Below are positions 1-6,174 of a stretch of DNA of 7,525 nt, in pieces. The notes below the pieces were generated by a model that had not been told where the DNA came from, did no database searches, and was given only the letters and a program-made list of their open reading frames with translations. The position numbers were made by a program, and so were the translations under genes. Origin of the DNA: Methanobacteriota archaeon (GTDB lineage Archaea; Thermoplasmatota; Thermoplasmata; RBG-16-68-12); contig VBMC01000093.1 of the NCBI GenBank assembly GCA_005879015.1, positions 1-7,525 of the forward strand, written 5' to 3'. Within the stretch, counting starts at the first letter, position 1, and the number at the start of each line of letters is the position of its first letter.

Positions 1-2
1 TC

Positions 3-665
3 CCGGAGCCTGAGACGATCACGGAGCTGCCTTCCCTTTCCGAAGGCGAGGCGGTCCCGATCCAAGAGATCCGGGTAGTCGAAGACCGAACCAAATCCCC
101 TCCGCTCCACTCTCAAGGGTCCCTCCTCCTGGCGATGCAACGCCTCGAACTCGGCACGAAGTCGACGCGTCATGAGATCCTGGATCTGCTCTTCCGCCGG
201 CAGTTCGTCACCGGCCGCTCCATGCGAACGACCGCCGCGGGACGGGCCCTCGTGGACGCCCTGACCATCTATGGCCCCGACATCGCGAGTCCGGAGATGA
301 CCCGCCATCTGGAGGAACGCATGACGGCGATTGCGGAAGGCCATGCGACTCTCGAGGACGTGGTGACAGAATCTCGGAGTGCGCTCCACGCCGTCGTGGC
401 GGAATTGAAGGCGCATCGGACCTCGCTCAGCCGTTGGATCCGAGACGCGACGTTCCTGGAGAAGGACTACGGGCCCTGCACCGTTTGTGCGGAAGGCCGT
501 CTCGTGCGGCGTCGCGCCCGGAACGGATGGGCCTTCCTCGGTTGTTCGAAATACCCGGCCTGCAAGAACCGATTGCGGCTGAATGCGCTCGGCCAGCGCC
601 TCCCATGGGAGCAGAAGGAAGCGGGGACCGAGATCTTGCCGACTCCCGCTTCGACGACCGCGTAA
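3..665 (+). CDS. topA: DNA topoisomerase I (type IA), C-terminal part, cut by the window start
   Basis: Type IA topoisomerases relax negatively supercoiled DNA by nicking one strand through a tyrosine; the catalytic tyrosine and Toprim domain would lie upstream of this window. The open frame runs in from the window edge and 220 residues are visible. About residues 49-60 (LGTKSTRHEIL) match the conserved segment near the end of the catalytic core of archaeal TopA, followed by a basic stretch with FVTGRSMRTTAAGRALVDAL, typical of the region that closes the core. Near the C-terminus is a four-cysteine zinc finger, C-x2-C-x18-C-x5-C, containing GCSKYPAC, which is characteristic of TopA zinc ribbons. 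Only one such finger is visible. The tail after it is short and low in complexity. The next gene starts about 110 bases downstream on the same strand. The family is confident; the exact subfamily is not determinable from this fragment. Confidence 0.9.
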   Translation, partial: PEPETITELPSLSEGEAVPIQEIRVVEDRTKSPPLHSQGSLLLAMQRLELGTKSTRHEILDLLFRRQFVTGRSMRTTAAGRALVDALTIYGPDIASPEMTRHLEERMTAIAEGHATLEDVVTESRSALHAVVAELKAHRTSLSRWIRDATFLEKDYGPCTVCAEGRLVRRRARNGWAFLGCSKYPACKNRLRLNALGQRLPWEQKEAGTEILPTPASTTA

Positions 666-776
666 TAGCTGCGACGTCCGGACGTTCGAAGCCTTCATGC
701 TCTGATAGGTCGCTCGCTGGCCGAGGCAACTGCGGTATCGACCCGGGTGGGAGCCGCAGGGTCCTCGGGGTTCGGC

Positions 777-1190
777 ATGGTCTTCGTTCGGGACGTGATG
801 ACGAAAAGCGTCATCGTAATCGATCCCGAACGGACGGTCTTGGATGCGGCGAAGCGGATGGCGTCGAAGAAGATCGGTGGTCTCGTTGTTGTCAAGTATG
901 GCCGACCCATCGGCCTGGTCACCGACCGCGATATCCTGTGGAAGGTCACGTCGACCGGAAGGAACCCATCGAAGGTCCTGGTCCGGGACATCATGACCTC
1001 GCCTGTGGCAACGGTCAGTCCGCTCACGACCCTTCGCGCGGCGGCCCGCGTGATGCTCGAGGAGGAGACCCGGTGGCTCGTCGTCACACGCCTCGACAAG
1101 GTGGAGGGGATCATCACGGCCAGCGACCTGACGCAAGGTTTCCTCGAAGCCTTCGCCCGCGCCACGAAACGAGGGATTGCCCCGAAGTAA
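777..1190 (+). CDS. Two-CBS-domain protein
   Basis: A 137-residue protein made almost entirely of a tandem CBS pair (Bateman module), which in general binds adenine nucleotides and senses energy or ligand state. CBS1 spans roughly residues 4-57 (VRDVMTKSVIVIDPERTV at its start) and CBS2 roughly 69-123 (VRDIMTSPVATVSPLTTL). Both end in the ribose-phosphate binding signature G-h-x-T-x-x-D: GLVTDRD in CBS1 and GIITASD in CBS2, so both sites look able to bind nucleotide. There is no fused effector domain, so any partner acts in trans. I chose the ATG because CBS homology begins immediately after it; an in-frame GTG at 747 would add ten poorly conserved residues. No clear Shine-Dalgarno sequence or TATA box is visible upstream. 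The gene ends 10 bases before the end of the convergent membrane-protein gene. Confidence 0.9.
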   Translation: MVFVRDVMTKSVIVIDPERTVLDAAKRMASKKIGGLVVVKYGRPIGLVTDRDILWKVTSTGRNPSKVLVRDIMTSPVATVSPLTTLRAAARVMLEEETRWLVVTRLDKVEGIITASDLTQGFLEAFARATKRGIAPK

Positions 1191-1200
1191 GACCGCGGCA

Positions 1201-1665
1201 TCAGCCGGGGAAAAGCCACAGGAACACATAGGTCCGGACGATCCCTCCGATCAGGTTCGCGATGATGAAGGGCCAACGACCGATCGCATGTCCTTCTTCA
1301 TTCAACAGGGAGAAGAAATAGTTCACCGCGGTGTCGCTCATGAACGGAATCGCGAGCAGGACGGTCAGCCCGACCCATCCGGTCTTCCGTACAAAGGATT
1401 CTAAGAACTTCAGGATTCGCGCCCCGAGCGGGTGGCGGCCCATCCACCGCTCGATGAACGGGTTCACCTTGTAGCCCACGTAGAAGACGGCGATCGCGCC
1501 GACCGCCTTTCCCGCTCCCAGGACAATCGCCTTGGCGGCGAGATCGACTTCCCGATGGAAGGGTAAGAGGACCTCGACGGGAGTAGGGAGGAAGATGGCC
1601 GCGGCGGCCGCATAGACAAAAAGCCCGAACAGGTACCAGGCGGCTCCCGCCGAATCCACGCCCAA
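1201..1665 (-). CDS. Small multi-pass membrane protein, possibly VTT/DedA-like
   Basis: A 154-residue, strongly hydrophobic protein. Hydrophobic stretches lie at about residues 10-36 (with FLPTPVEVLLPF at the end), 46-66 (rich in Gly and Ala), 96-120 and 131-152. The motif of a hydrophobic helix ending in L-P-x-P-x-E-h-h-L-P, followed by a Gly/Ala-rich helix with GKAVGA, resembles SNARE-associated/VTT (DedA) family membrane proteins, but the protein is shorter than typical members. I cannot confirm the family by eye. The start is uncertain: no ATG is available between the preceding stop (TAG at 1731-1729) and the first membrane segment. TTG at 1665 or GTG at 1659 are candidates, and the frame is open for another 21 codons upstream. 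It lies directly downstream of the broken nucleotidyltransferase C-terminal fragment in the same frame, and converges on the CBS gene. No substrate can be proposed. Confidence 0.65.
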   Translation of the reverse strand: MGVDSAGAAWYLFGLFVYAAAAAIFLPTPVEVLLPFHREVDLAAKAIVLGAGKAVGAIAVFYVGYKVNPFIERWMGRHPLGARILKFLESFVRKTGWVGLTVLLAIPFMSDTAVNYFFSLLNEEGHAIGRWPFIIANLIGGIVRTYVFLWLFPG

Positions 1666-1956
1666 CTGGAAAGCCGCAAAACCCGAACCGATGCGAGACC
1701 CTACCGCGGTCAGGATGGAGGGCTGAGCCTAAAGGGTTGCGCGGGCATCCCGCGGCAAGGGTGGGAGACGGACCCCTTTGGCCGCCGCGCGATCGAGAAG
1801 TTTTTCCCACACATACTCCGAAAGATCCAGGGTTTCCGCTAGGCGGAGCGAGTCGTACCGGAGCCGGCGAATCGACTCGCCGAGCTTGCCGTACCGGCGG
1901 AGCTCAACGAAAGCCCGGCGTCCCGTCTTCAGGACGTGGGCATCCGTGTCGAACAA

Positions 1957-2126
1957 GATCAGACGGGTCGCGATCGGGGGGGCGAGCGCGTCCGAAGAAG
2001 GTTCATGCCCTCCGAGGCCGTTCGTCGCATCGGATGGCAACGGACACCCATGGCCCCCGCCTTAGGTTGGAGCGCCGTCTCGCTGCAGCTCTCGGGATCG
2101 CCGTCACGGCGGCCCTCGTGGAAGCC
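1957..2126 (+). repeat. 170-bp direct repeat, copy 1 (displaced copy)
   Basis: Perfect copy, base for base by eye, of 2409-2578. It starts at GATCAGACGG and ends at GTGGAAGCC. The flanks differ on both sides: AACAA against GCACG on the left, GTCACG against TCCGGG on the right. The offset is 452 bases and 282 bases separate the copies. It contains the CDF gene leader, its ATG (2034) and 31 codons, and sits inside the minus-strand nucleotidyltransferase gene. Confidence 0.95.
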
Positions 2127-2243
2127 GTCACGAGAATCCCATCGCGAATCCGATGTTGGATTCGCCGCCGCTTGCGGCGAACGATGACGAGTAGGTCGAT
2201 ATCCGAGTGGTACCGCTCATCGCCGCGGGCGACGGAACCGTAG
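2034..2243 (+). pseudogene. Truncated duplicate of the CDF transporter 5' end
   Basis: From the duplicated ATG, 31 codons (2034-2126) are identical to the start of the CDF transporter at 2486 (MATDTHGPRL onwards). The frame then runs into antisense nucleotidyltransferase sequence for 38 more codons before a stop at 2243. If translated, the product would be a 69-residue chimera holding only the cytoplasmic N-terminus and most of the first membrane helix, so it is unlikely to transport anything. Whether it is transcribed depends on where the CDF promoter lies; no TATA-like box is evident within the duplicated segment. Confidence 0.75.
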
Positions 2244-2408
2244 ACACCGACCGCCACCAGGTTCCGGCCTTCCTGCCTCCGAAGGTCAGCCGCGATCGTC
2301 TTTGCCAGTTCCAGCCGATTTCGGGCCCGCACAGCTCCTCGCATGCGATCACTATGGATGAGTCTTTTCCGGGGCCGCCATCCTTTTCACTCCGCACCGA
2401 TTCGCACG

Positions 2409-2578
2409 GATCAGACGGGTCGCGATCGGGGGGGCGAGCGCGTCCGAAGAAGGTTCATGCCCTCCGAGGCCGTTCGTCGCATCGGATGGCAACGGACACC
2501 CATGGCCCCCGCCTTAGGTTGGAGCGCCGTCTCGCTGCAGCTCTCGGGATCGCCGTCACGGCGGCCCTCGTGGAAGCC
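2409..2578 (+). repeat. 170-bp direct repeat, copy 2 (native location)
   Basis: This copy continues seamlessly into the full CDF transporter gene, so it is the likely source of copy 1. It spans 77 bases of leader (2409-2485), including a run of seven G, plus the first 31 codons of the gene. Confidence 0.95.
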
Positions 2579-3403
2579 TCCGGGAGCGTCTGGAGCGGTT
2601 CGCTGGCCCTCCTGAGCGATGCCGGCCATGTTGGCACGGATGCGGTCGCGTTGGGCTTGAGCCTCGCGGCCCTCCGGATCGCAGGGCGACCGCACACGCC
2701 ACAGATGTCGTTCGGATACCATCGGATCGAGGTCCTCGCTGCCTTCATCAACGCGGTGCTTCTCGCTGCAATCGCGTCGTCCCTGGCCTTCGCCGTGTAC
2801 GGTCGGTTCGCGCACCCCCAGGCAGTCGAGGGGGGGACGATGTTCCTCGTCGGGCTGGCGGGCCTTGCGGCAAACCTCGCCATCATCACCCTCCTCGGTC
2901 GTTCGGCCCGGCGGAACATCAACATCCGCGGGGCGTTCCTCCATGCGTATGGAGACACCCTCGGGTCTGTGGGAGTCGTCTCCGGCGCCGTGGCGATCGC
3001 CGCGACGAACCTCTTCATTTTGGATCCTTTGATCGCCGTCTTCATCGTGATCCTGATCGGCGCGAGCACCGCGCGGCTGCTCCGGGATTCCGTTCGGATC
3101 ATCCTCGAGGGCACTCCCGAGGACGTTCGACCGCAAGACGTGGCGGATGCGATTCTGTCGATTTCCGGCGTGCGCGGCGTGCACGACCTGCACGTGTGGA
3201 CGGTCACGTCCGGCCTCGTCGTGCTCACCGGCCACATCTCCGTCTCCGGGACGGCGACCGTGCAGGACGCGGGAAAGATCGTTGATTCCGTCCAGGAACT
3301 GTTGCGCGAACGGTTTCGCATTACCCATGCCACGCTCCAGGTGGACAGCCTCCAGGATGAGATCATCCCGCCGGCAGACGTCACCCGAATGGGCCCACGC
3401 TAA
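2486..3403 (+). CDS. Cation diffusion facilitator (CDF) family Zn/Cd/Co-type metal exporter
   Basis: A 305-residue protein, the usual length for CDF transporters, which expel divalent cations across the cytoplasmic membrane in exchange for protons. The expected six membrane helices are visible. The transport-site motif HxxxD occurs twice: H48-D52 in the second helix (SDAGHVGTD) and H153-D157 in the fifth helix (LHAYGDTLGS). The H/D pairing is typical of zinc- and cadmium-type members. The conserved SFGYHRIEVLAAFIN (75-89) precedes the third helix, and LDPLIA (179-184) opens the last one. The C-terminal cytoplasmic regulatory domain (about 205-290) has the familiar HDLHVWTV, TGHISV and HATLQV segments. 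The loop between helices 4 and 5 lacks the His-rich stretch of many zinc exporters. ATG at 2486 is chosen because the upstream frame has no family resemblance. The leader and first 31 codons are duplicated upstream. The exact metal cannot be read from the sequence. Confidence 0.93.
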   Translation: MATDTHGPRLRLERRLAAALGIAVTAALVEASGSVWSGSLALLSDAGHVGTDAVALGLSLAALRIAGRPHTPQMSFGYHRIEVLAAFINAVLLAAIASSLAFAVYGRFAHPQAVEGGTMFLVGLAGLAANLAIITLLGRSARRNINIRGAFLHAYGDTLGSVGVVSGAVAIAATNLFILDPLIAVFIVILIGASTARLLRDSVRIILEGTPEDVRPQDVADAILSISGVRGVHDLHVWTVTSGLVVLTGHISVSGTATVQDAGKIVDSVQELLRERFRITHATLQVDSLQDEIIPPADVTRMGPR

Positions 3404-3432
3404 CCGCTCCTCCGAGGGTGGACCGCTCTTGC

Positions 3433-3473
3433 GGCGTCAACAAGGACCCTGATGTTTTTCTGCTGTTGACGCC
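3433..3473. repeat. Perfect 10-bp inverted repeat between the CDF gene and the M29-like gene
   Basis: GGCGTCAACA at 3433-3442 is mirrored exactly by TGTTGACGCC at 3464-3473, with a 21-base spacer. The arm centres are about 31 bases apart, close to three turns of the helix. It lies about 30 bases after the CDF stop and about 50 bases before the TATA-like box of the next gene. It could be an RNA hairpin at the 3' end of the CDF transcript (a T5 run at 3454-3458 falls in the loop) or a two-site operator for a dimeric regulator. Confidence 0.55.
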
Positions 3474-3520
3474 CGCTTTGCTGAGCCGACATCGCAGGGC
3501 CTTCCCTCGCGAGGCGGGAG

Positions 3521-3531
3521 TATGTATTTAT
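3521..3531 (+). promoter_or_regulatory. TATA-like box of the M29-like gene
   Basis: TATGTATTTAT is an isolated AT-rich run in GC-rich surroundings. Archaeal transcription normally starts about 25 bases downstream of the TATA box, here near 3550. This puts the ATG at 3530 inside the promoter and favours the GTG at 3566 as translation start, with a GGAG (3556-3559) six bases before it. Confidence 0.5.
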
Positions 3532-3565
3532 GCGATTGGCGACTTCGCAGGCCGGGGAGACGACC

Positions 3566-4657
3566 GTGTCCGAATACGAAGCCTTGGCGAAGAACGTCAT
3601 CCGAAGGACCTTGCACATCCAGCCGAAAGAGAACGTGATTGTGGAAACGTGGAACCACGGACTCCCGATCGCGACGGAGGTCGTCTATCAGGTCCGGGCC
3701 GCCGGGGCGCGCCCGATGCTCCTCTTCGAGGACGAGGACATGTATTGGAAGTCCGTCAACACATTGCCGGAATCGAAACTCGGAAAGGTCGGGAGCCACG
3801 AGTGGAAAGCCATGTCGGAAGCCGATGGCTACGTCTTCATTCCGGGCCCCGCCGACATCACGAAGATCCGAGAGGCGGGGAAGAAATTCAGCGCCTCCAC
3901 CGCGTACAACGACGAATGGTACCGCCGCGCGAAGCGGAACCGGCTGCGAGGCGCTCGTCTGGGCCTCGGGTATGTCACAGAGGGCCGCGCCCGTTCGTAC
4001 GGATTCGACCTTCCGGCGTGGCGGGCGATGGTGCTCGAGGCGAGTTCCGTGGATGGTCAGCAGATCGTTCGCGTCGGCCGCAAAGTTACGCGCGAGCTAG
4101 CGAAGAAAGGCCGGCTCGAGATTACGCATCCGAACGGAACGCGGTTCTCGTGCGACCTAGTCGGGAGACCCGCCGGGATCGAGGATGGGATCGTCACCAA
4201 GGAGGATCTCGACGTGGGAGAGAACATGGCAAACATCCCCGCGGGCGAAGCGTTCGTCGTCCCGGACGAAAAGTCCGGGGACGGCACGATCGTCTTCGAT
4301 CGGCCCATCGCGTGGCTCGGCCGATGGATCCGCGACGTCCGAGTCGCCTTCGATGGAGGCCGGATGGTGAAATTCTCGGCTTCGGAGAACGAGGATCTCA
4401 TCCGGTCCGAGTGGGAAGAGGCGAAGGGGCCGAAGGACCTCCTTGGATACCTCGACATCGGACTGAATCCGAAGGCCCAATCGGGGTTCCTGCAAGATGC
4501 CATCGTCGCCGGAAACGTATACGTCGCGGTCGGAGCGAACGACGAGGTCCCCGGCGGGAAGAACAAGACGGACTTCTACCTCGGCGCGAGTCTCACGGGT
4601 GCGACGGTCACGATCGACGGTCGTCCGGTTATCCGGAAGGGCGCCTTGGCGGCATGA
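3566..4657 (+). CDS. M29 aminopeptidase-like protein (COG2309 type), apparently lacking several metal ligands
   Basis: A 363-residue protein from the GTG start. An ATG at 3530 would add 12 residues, but it overlaps the TATA-like box, whereas GGAG lies six bases before the GTG. M29 enzymes (AmpT/AmpS type) are cytoplasmic, two-metal leucyl aminopeptidases of about this length. The N-terminal half has the family pattern (LAKNVIRRTLHIQPKENVIVE at the start; GARPMLL and GYVFIPGPAD). The C-terminal half keeps NIPAGEAFVVPDE with the metal-binding glutamate (E228), then IGLNPKA, VYVAVG and TDFYLG with D336. Positions normally holding the second glutamate and the two histidines appear to be Y295, Y319 and K334. 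The fold and family look sound, but catalysis by the standard two-metal mechanism is doubtful. It appears to be a single-gene transcription unit, with a hairpin plus pyrimidine tract after its stop. Confidence 0.8.
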   Translation: MSEYEALAKNVIRRTLHIQPKENVIVETWNHGLPIATEVVYQVRAAGARPMLLFEDEDMYWKSVNTLPESKLGKVGSHEWKAMSEADGYVFIPGPADITKIREAGKKFSASTAYNDEWYRRAKRNRLRGARLGLGYVTEGRARSYGFDLPAWRAMVLEASSVDGQQIVRVGRKVTRELAKKGRLEITHPNGTRFSCDLVGRPAGIEDGIVTKEDLDVGENMANIPAGEAFVVPDEKSGDGTIVFDRPIAWLGRWIRDVRVAFDGGRMVKFSASENEDLIRSEWEEAKGPKDLLGYLDIGLNPKAQSGFLQDAIVAGNVYVAVGANDEVPGGKNKTDFYLGASLTGATVTIDGRPVIRKGALAA

Positions 4658-4659
4658 GA

Positions 4660-4700
4660 GGGAGCGCCGACCTCCCGGAGCTCCCTGCCTTTCCCCCTTT
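4660..4700 (+). terminator. Possible terminator after the M29-like gene
   Basis: A 6-bp inverted repeat, GGGAGC (4660-4665) and GCTCCC (4680-4685), with a 14-base loop is followed by a pyrimidine-rich tract (4687-4700, including CTTTCCCCCTTT). It sits three bases after the stop codon. Archaeal termination relies mainly on T-rich tracts, so the role of the stem is uncertain. Confidence 0.35.
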
Positions 4701-4718
4701 CGATTCTGGCTGACGCAG

Positions 4719-4725
4719 ATTTATC
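4719..4725 (+). promoter_or_regulatory. TATA-like box of the winged-helix regulator gene
   Basis: ATTTATC is the only AT-rich run in this gap. Transcription starting about 25 bases downstream would begin near 4747, giving an almost leaderless mRNA for the ATG at 4753. This agrees with the absence of a Shine-Dalgarno sequence there. Confidence 0.4.
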
Positions 4726-4752
4726 CGTCGCCGACGTCCTGGGCGCCTATCA

Positions 4753-5343
4753 ATGGTGCCAGAGGGTGGCGAACCTCGCATCGAGTCGGATCTGCCCGAC
4801 CTTCGGGAGCACGATCGGGAGGTCCTCGAATTCCTCTCTCAGGATCCGGCCTCTCGCGTGGCATTCCAGGGCCTCCGGCGCCGGCTGGGGATCCATCCAG
4901 AACAGTTGTCTCGGGCCCTCCATCGGCTCTCCGACGACAATCTCGTCGAGCGGACGGAGCTCGGTTATCGCGTGACCCCGAGGGCGCTCAGCGTGATCAG
5001 TCCCGGTGCCTTTTCATCCGAGGAGCATGGAGTGACGATTCTCCAGACGTATCTGCCTGCGGACCTGGATCTACGGGCTCTTGTACAGGGCGTCCATGGC
5101 AGCTGGATTGGACCTCTTCGATGGTACGGTCTGTCCGAATCCGCGGACGGCATGCGGCTGGCATGGGCACTCGAGGACGACTCGATTCGGTTGGAGACGT
5201 TGATCCGGCCGGGCCATCTCGCTGTGATCGCGAAGGTCCTCTCTCCGGATCGTTTGGACGAAGCCGCCCGTTTGGGTCATCAGCTGTTCCAGCACATTTC
5301 CCGCGAGGTCTCGGGACCTGGCCATTCCGGTTTGAGCGGCTGA
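4753..5343 (+). CDS. Winged-helix DNA-binding protein, probable transcriptional regulator
   Basis: A 196-residue protein. Residues about 18-80 form a winged helix-turn-helix: a helix (HDREVLEFLSQDPASRVAF), then LRRRLGIHPEQLSRALHRLSDDNLVER as the turn and recognition helix, then the wing GYRVTPRAL. This layout resembles MarR/ArsR-type or Lrp-like domains found in many archaeal regulators. The C-terminal half (about 95-185) begins with TILQTYLPADLDLRAL and contains GSWIGPLRWYG and RLAWALEDDSIRLETLI. It looks like a separate folded ligand- or partner-binding domain of mixed strand and helix, which I do not recognise. No membrane segment or metal-binding cysteine cluster is present. It starts at an ATG with no Shine-Dalgarno sequence, consistent with a near-leaderless transcript. 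It lies between the M29-like gene and the proteasome operon, both on the same strand; either could be a target, but this is only positional. Confidence 0.7.
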   Translation: MVPEGGEPRIESDLPDLREHDREVLEFLSQDPASRVAFQGLRRRLGIHPEQLSRALHRLSDDNLVERTELGYRVTPRALSVISPGAFSSEEHGVTILQTYLPADLDLRALVQGVHGSWIGPLRWYGLSESADGMRLAWALEDDSIRLETLIRPGHLAVIAKVLSPDRLDEAARLGHQLFQHISREVSGPGHSGLSG

Positions 5344-5597
5344 TTCTTCAGACTCCTCATTTAGCCTAAGAGGGGGGCGTATGCCGAAGGTTTCCATTCC
5401 GCTCGCGAGTGTTGCCGGTTGCTGGGGGAATCGTCGCATCTGGGATAGCCGCCCGCGGTCCCTCCGTCGCTCCGGTTGAATCCGGTCGAGGATAGAGGAC
5501 TTCTTGTCACCGGTACCCCAGCCCGAGTTGTGTGACCTGTTTGCTCGATTTCGAGTCAACATACCCAACTGTCGATATAGAGACCGTGAGGTTCGAC
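5344..5597 (+). other. Intergenic region upstream of the proteasome operon
   Basis: About 250 bases without a confident gene. An AT-richer stretch (CATTTAGCCTAAG, 5357-5369) is followed by a run of six G and an ATG at 5381 opening a 32-codon frame (MPKVSIPLAS onwards) that ends at a TGA in 5474-5479. I do not recognise the peptide and cannot say whether it is made. Further on, GATATAG (5574-5580) and ATACCC (5561-5566) are weak TATA candidates for the beta gene. A 4-bp stem around TTGAAT (about 5471-5484) is too small to call a structured RNA. Confidence 0.4.
5588..5592 (+). promoter_or_regulatory. Shine-Dalgarno sequence deciding the beta-subunit start
   Basis: GAGGT lies five bases before ATG 5598 and matches the archaeal 16S anti-Shine-Dalgarno. 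It supports ATG 5598 over the in-frame GTG at 5532, which has no comparable site and lies upstream of the TATA candidates. Confidence 0.5.
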
Positions 5598-6173
5598 ATG
5601 ACCACAACGGTCGGAATACGAAGCAAGGACGGCGTCGTCCTCGCGGCAGACAAGCGCGCCTCGAAGGGGTTCTTCGTCGGATCCAAGGTGGTCCAGAAGA
5701 TCTTCTCCCTCGATGGCGCGACCGCGGTGGCGATCGCCGGGGCAATGTCGGACGCGGAATACCTCGTGAACCTCGCGAAGGCCGAACGTCGGCTGCTCGC
5801 GTTGCGTCGCGGCTACCCGCTGTCCGTGAAAGAGAGCGCGAAGCTGATCTCGAACATCGTCTATTCGAGCATGAAGTCGTACAACCCGTTCTACGTGGAA
5901 CTCGTCGTCGCGGGCGTCGATCAGGAAGGGGCCCACGTGTACACGAGCGACATGAGCGGGGCGATCACCTCGGAGGACTTCATGTCCTCGGGGAGCGGCT
6001 CGCCGATCGCATACGGCGTGCTCGAGCAGGGGTTCCGAAAGGAATTCTCTCTCGACGAAGCGAGGAAGCTCGCGGAAGCCGCGGTCCGCGCCGCGATGGA
6101 ACGCGATCCGGGCAGCGGGAACGGCGTGGACGTCCTCGCCATCCCGAACGGCCATTCCTTGGAGGCGAACTGA
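5598..6173 (+). CDS. psmB: 20S proteasome beta subunit, apparently without a propeptide
   Basis: This is the catalytic subunit of the 20S proteasome, an N-terminal-nucleophile threonine protease that forms the inner two rings of the barrel. From ATG 5598 the product is 191 residues beginning M-TTTVGIRSKDGVVLAADKR. Counting the first Thr as Thr1, the active-site partners are in place: Asp17, Lys33 (VVQKIF), and the later SGSGSP and RDPGSG segments holding the Ser and Asp of the catalytic cluster. The initiator Met sits exactly where family members have the Gly before Thr1. Removal by methionine aminopeptidase, rather than autocleavage, would free the nucleophile. A GTG at 5532 would give a 22-residue leader, but with Met rather than Gly at the cleavage site. 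The C-terminus ends soon after VDVLAIPNG, about 15-20 residues shorter than the Thermoplasma beta subunit. Its stop is one base before the alpha-subunit ATG. Confidence 0.92.
   Translation: MTTTVGIRSKDGVVLAADKRASKGFFVGSKVVQKIFSLDGATAVAIAGAMSDAEYLVNLAKAERRLLALRRGYPLSVKESAKLISNIVYSSMKSYNPFYVELVVAGVDQEGAHVYTSDMSGAITSEDFMSSGSGSPIAYGVLEQGFRKEFSLDEARKLAEAAVRAAMERDPGSGNGVDVLAIPNGHSLEAN
6161..6165 (+). promoter_or_regulatory. Shine-Dalgarno sequence of the alpha subunit
   Basis: GGAGG lies within the last codons of the beta gene, nine bases before ATG 6175. It supports translation of both subunits from one mRNA. Confidence 0.65.
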
Positions 6174-6174
6174 G

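Larger units (their letters stand above)
1729..2344 (-). pseudogene. Nucleotidyltransferase (MNT-type) gene split by a 170-bp insertion
   Basis: Two minus-strand pieces flank a foreign segment. The N-terminal piece (2344 to 2127, about 72 codons, ATG start) carries the classical nucleotidyltransferase-fold signature at residues 36-51: GSVAR, G, then SDIDL, with the two metal-binding aspartates D48 and D50. It ends after RIRDGILVT. The frame then enters the 170-bp copy of the CDF gene start, read backwards, and stops at 2003, giving a chimeric 113-residue frame. The second piece (1956 to 1729, about 75 codons) is a charged helical tail beginning LFDTDAHVL and ending in a stop at 1729; it has no start of its own. 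The two pieces are in different frames, and removing exactly 170 bases does not restore one frame. The middle of the gene was therefore probably lost or replaced rather than simply interrupted. That the tail belongs to the same ancestral gene is inferred from position and strand only. Confidence 0.6.

Noticed and set aside
434..1231. A 265-codon plus-strand frame over the topA end and the CBS gene
   Set aside because: Its composition is of the shadow type, and the topA zinc finger and CBS motifs lie in the other frames.
1957..2578. 170-bp repeats as the target-site duplication or ends of a mobile element
   Set aside because: Target-site duplications are far shorter. The 282 bases between the copies hold only the nucleotidyltransferase N-terminus and its upstream region, with no transposase or terminal inverted repeats, and copy 2 is clearly part of the CDF gene.
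3418..4713. A 431-codon open frame on the plus strand overlapping the M29-like gene
   Set aside because: It is longer than the M29 frame but Arg/Gly/Pro-rich with no domain resemblance. It is typical of out-of-frame translation of GC-rich coding DNA, while the overlapping frame has clear family motifs.
5465..5490. tRNA-like T-arm (GGTTGAATCC)
   Set aside because: The stem is only 4 bp with a 6-base loop, the invariant TTC is missing, and no acceptor, D or anticodon arms can be folded around it.
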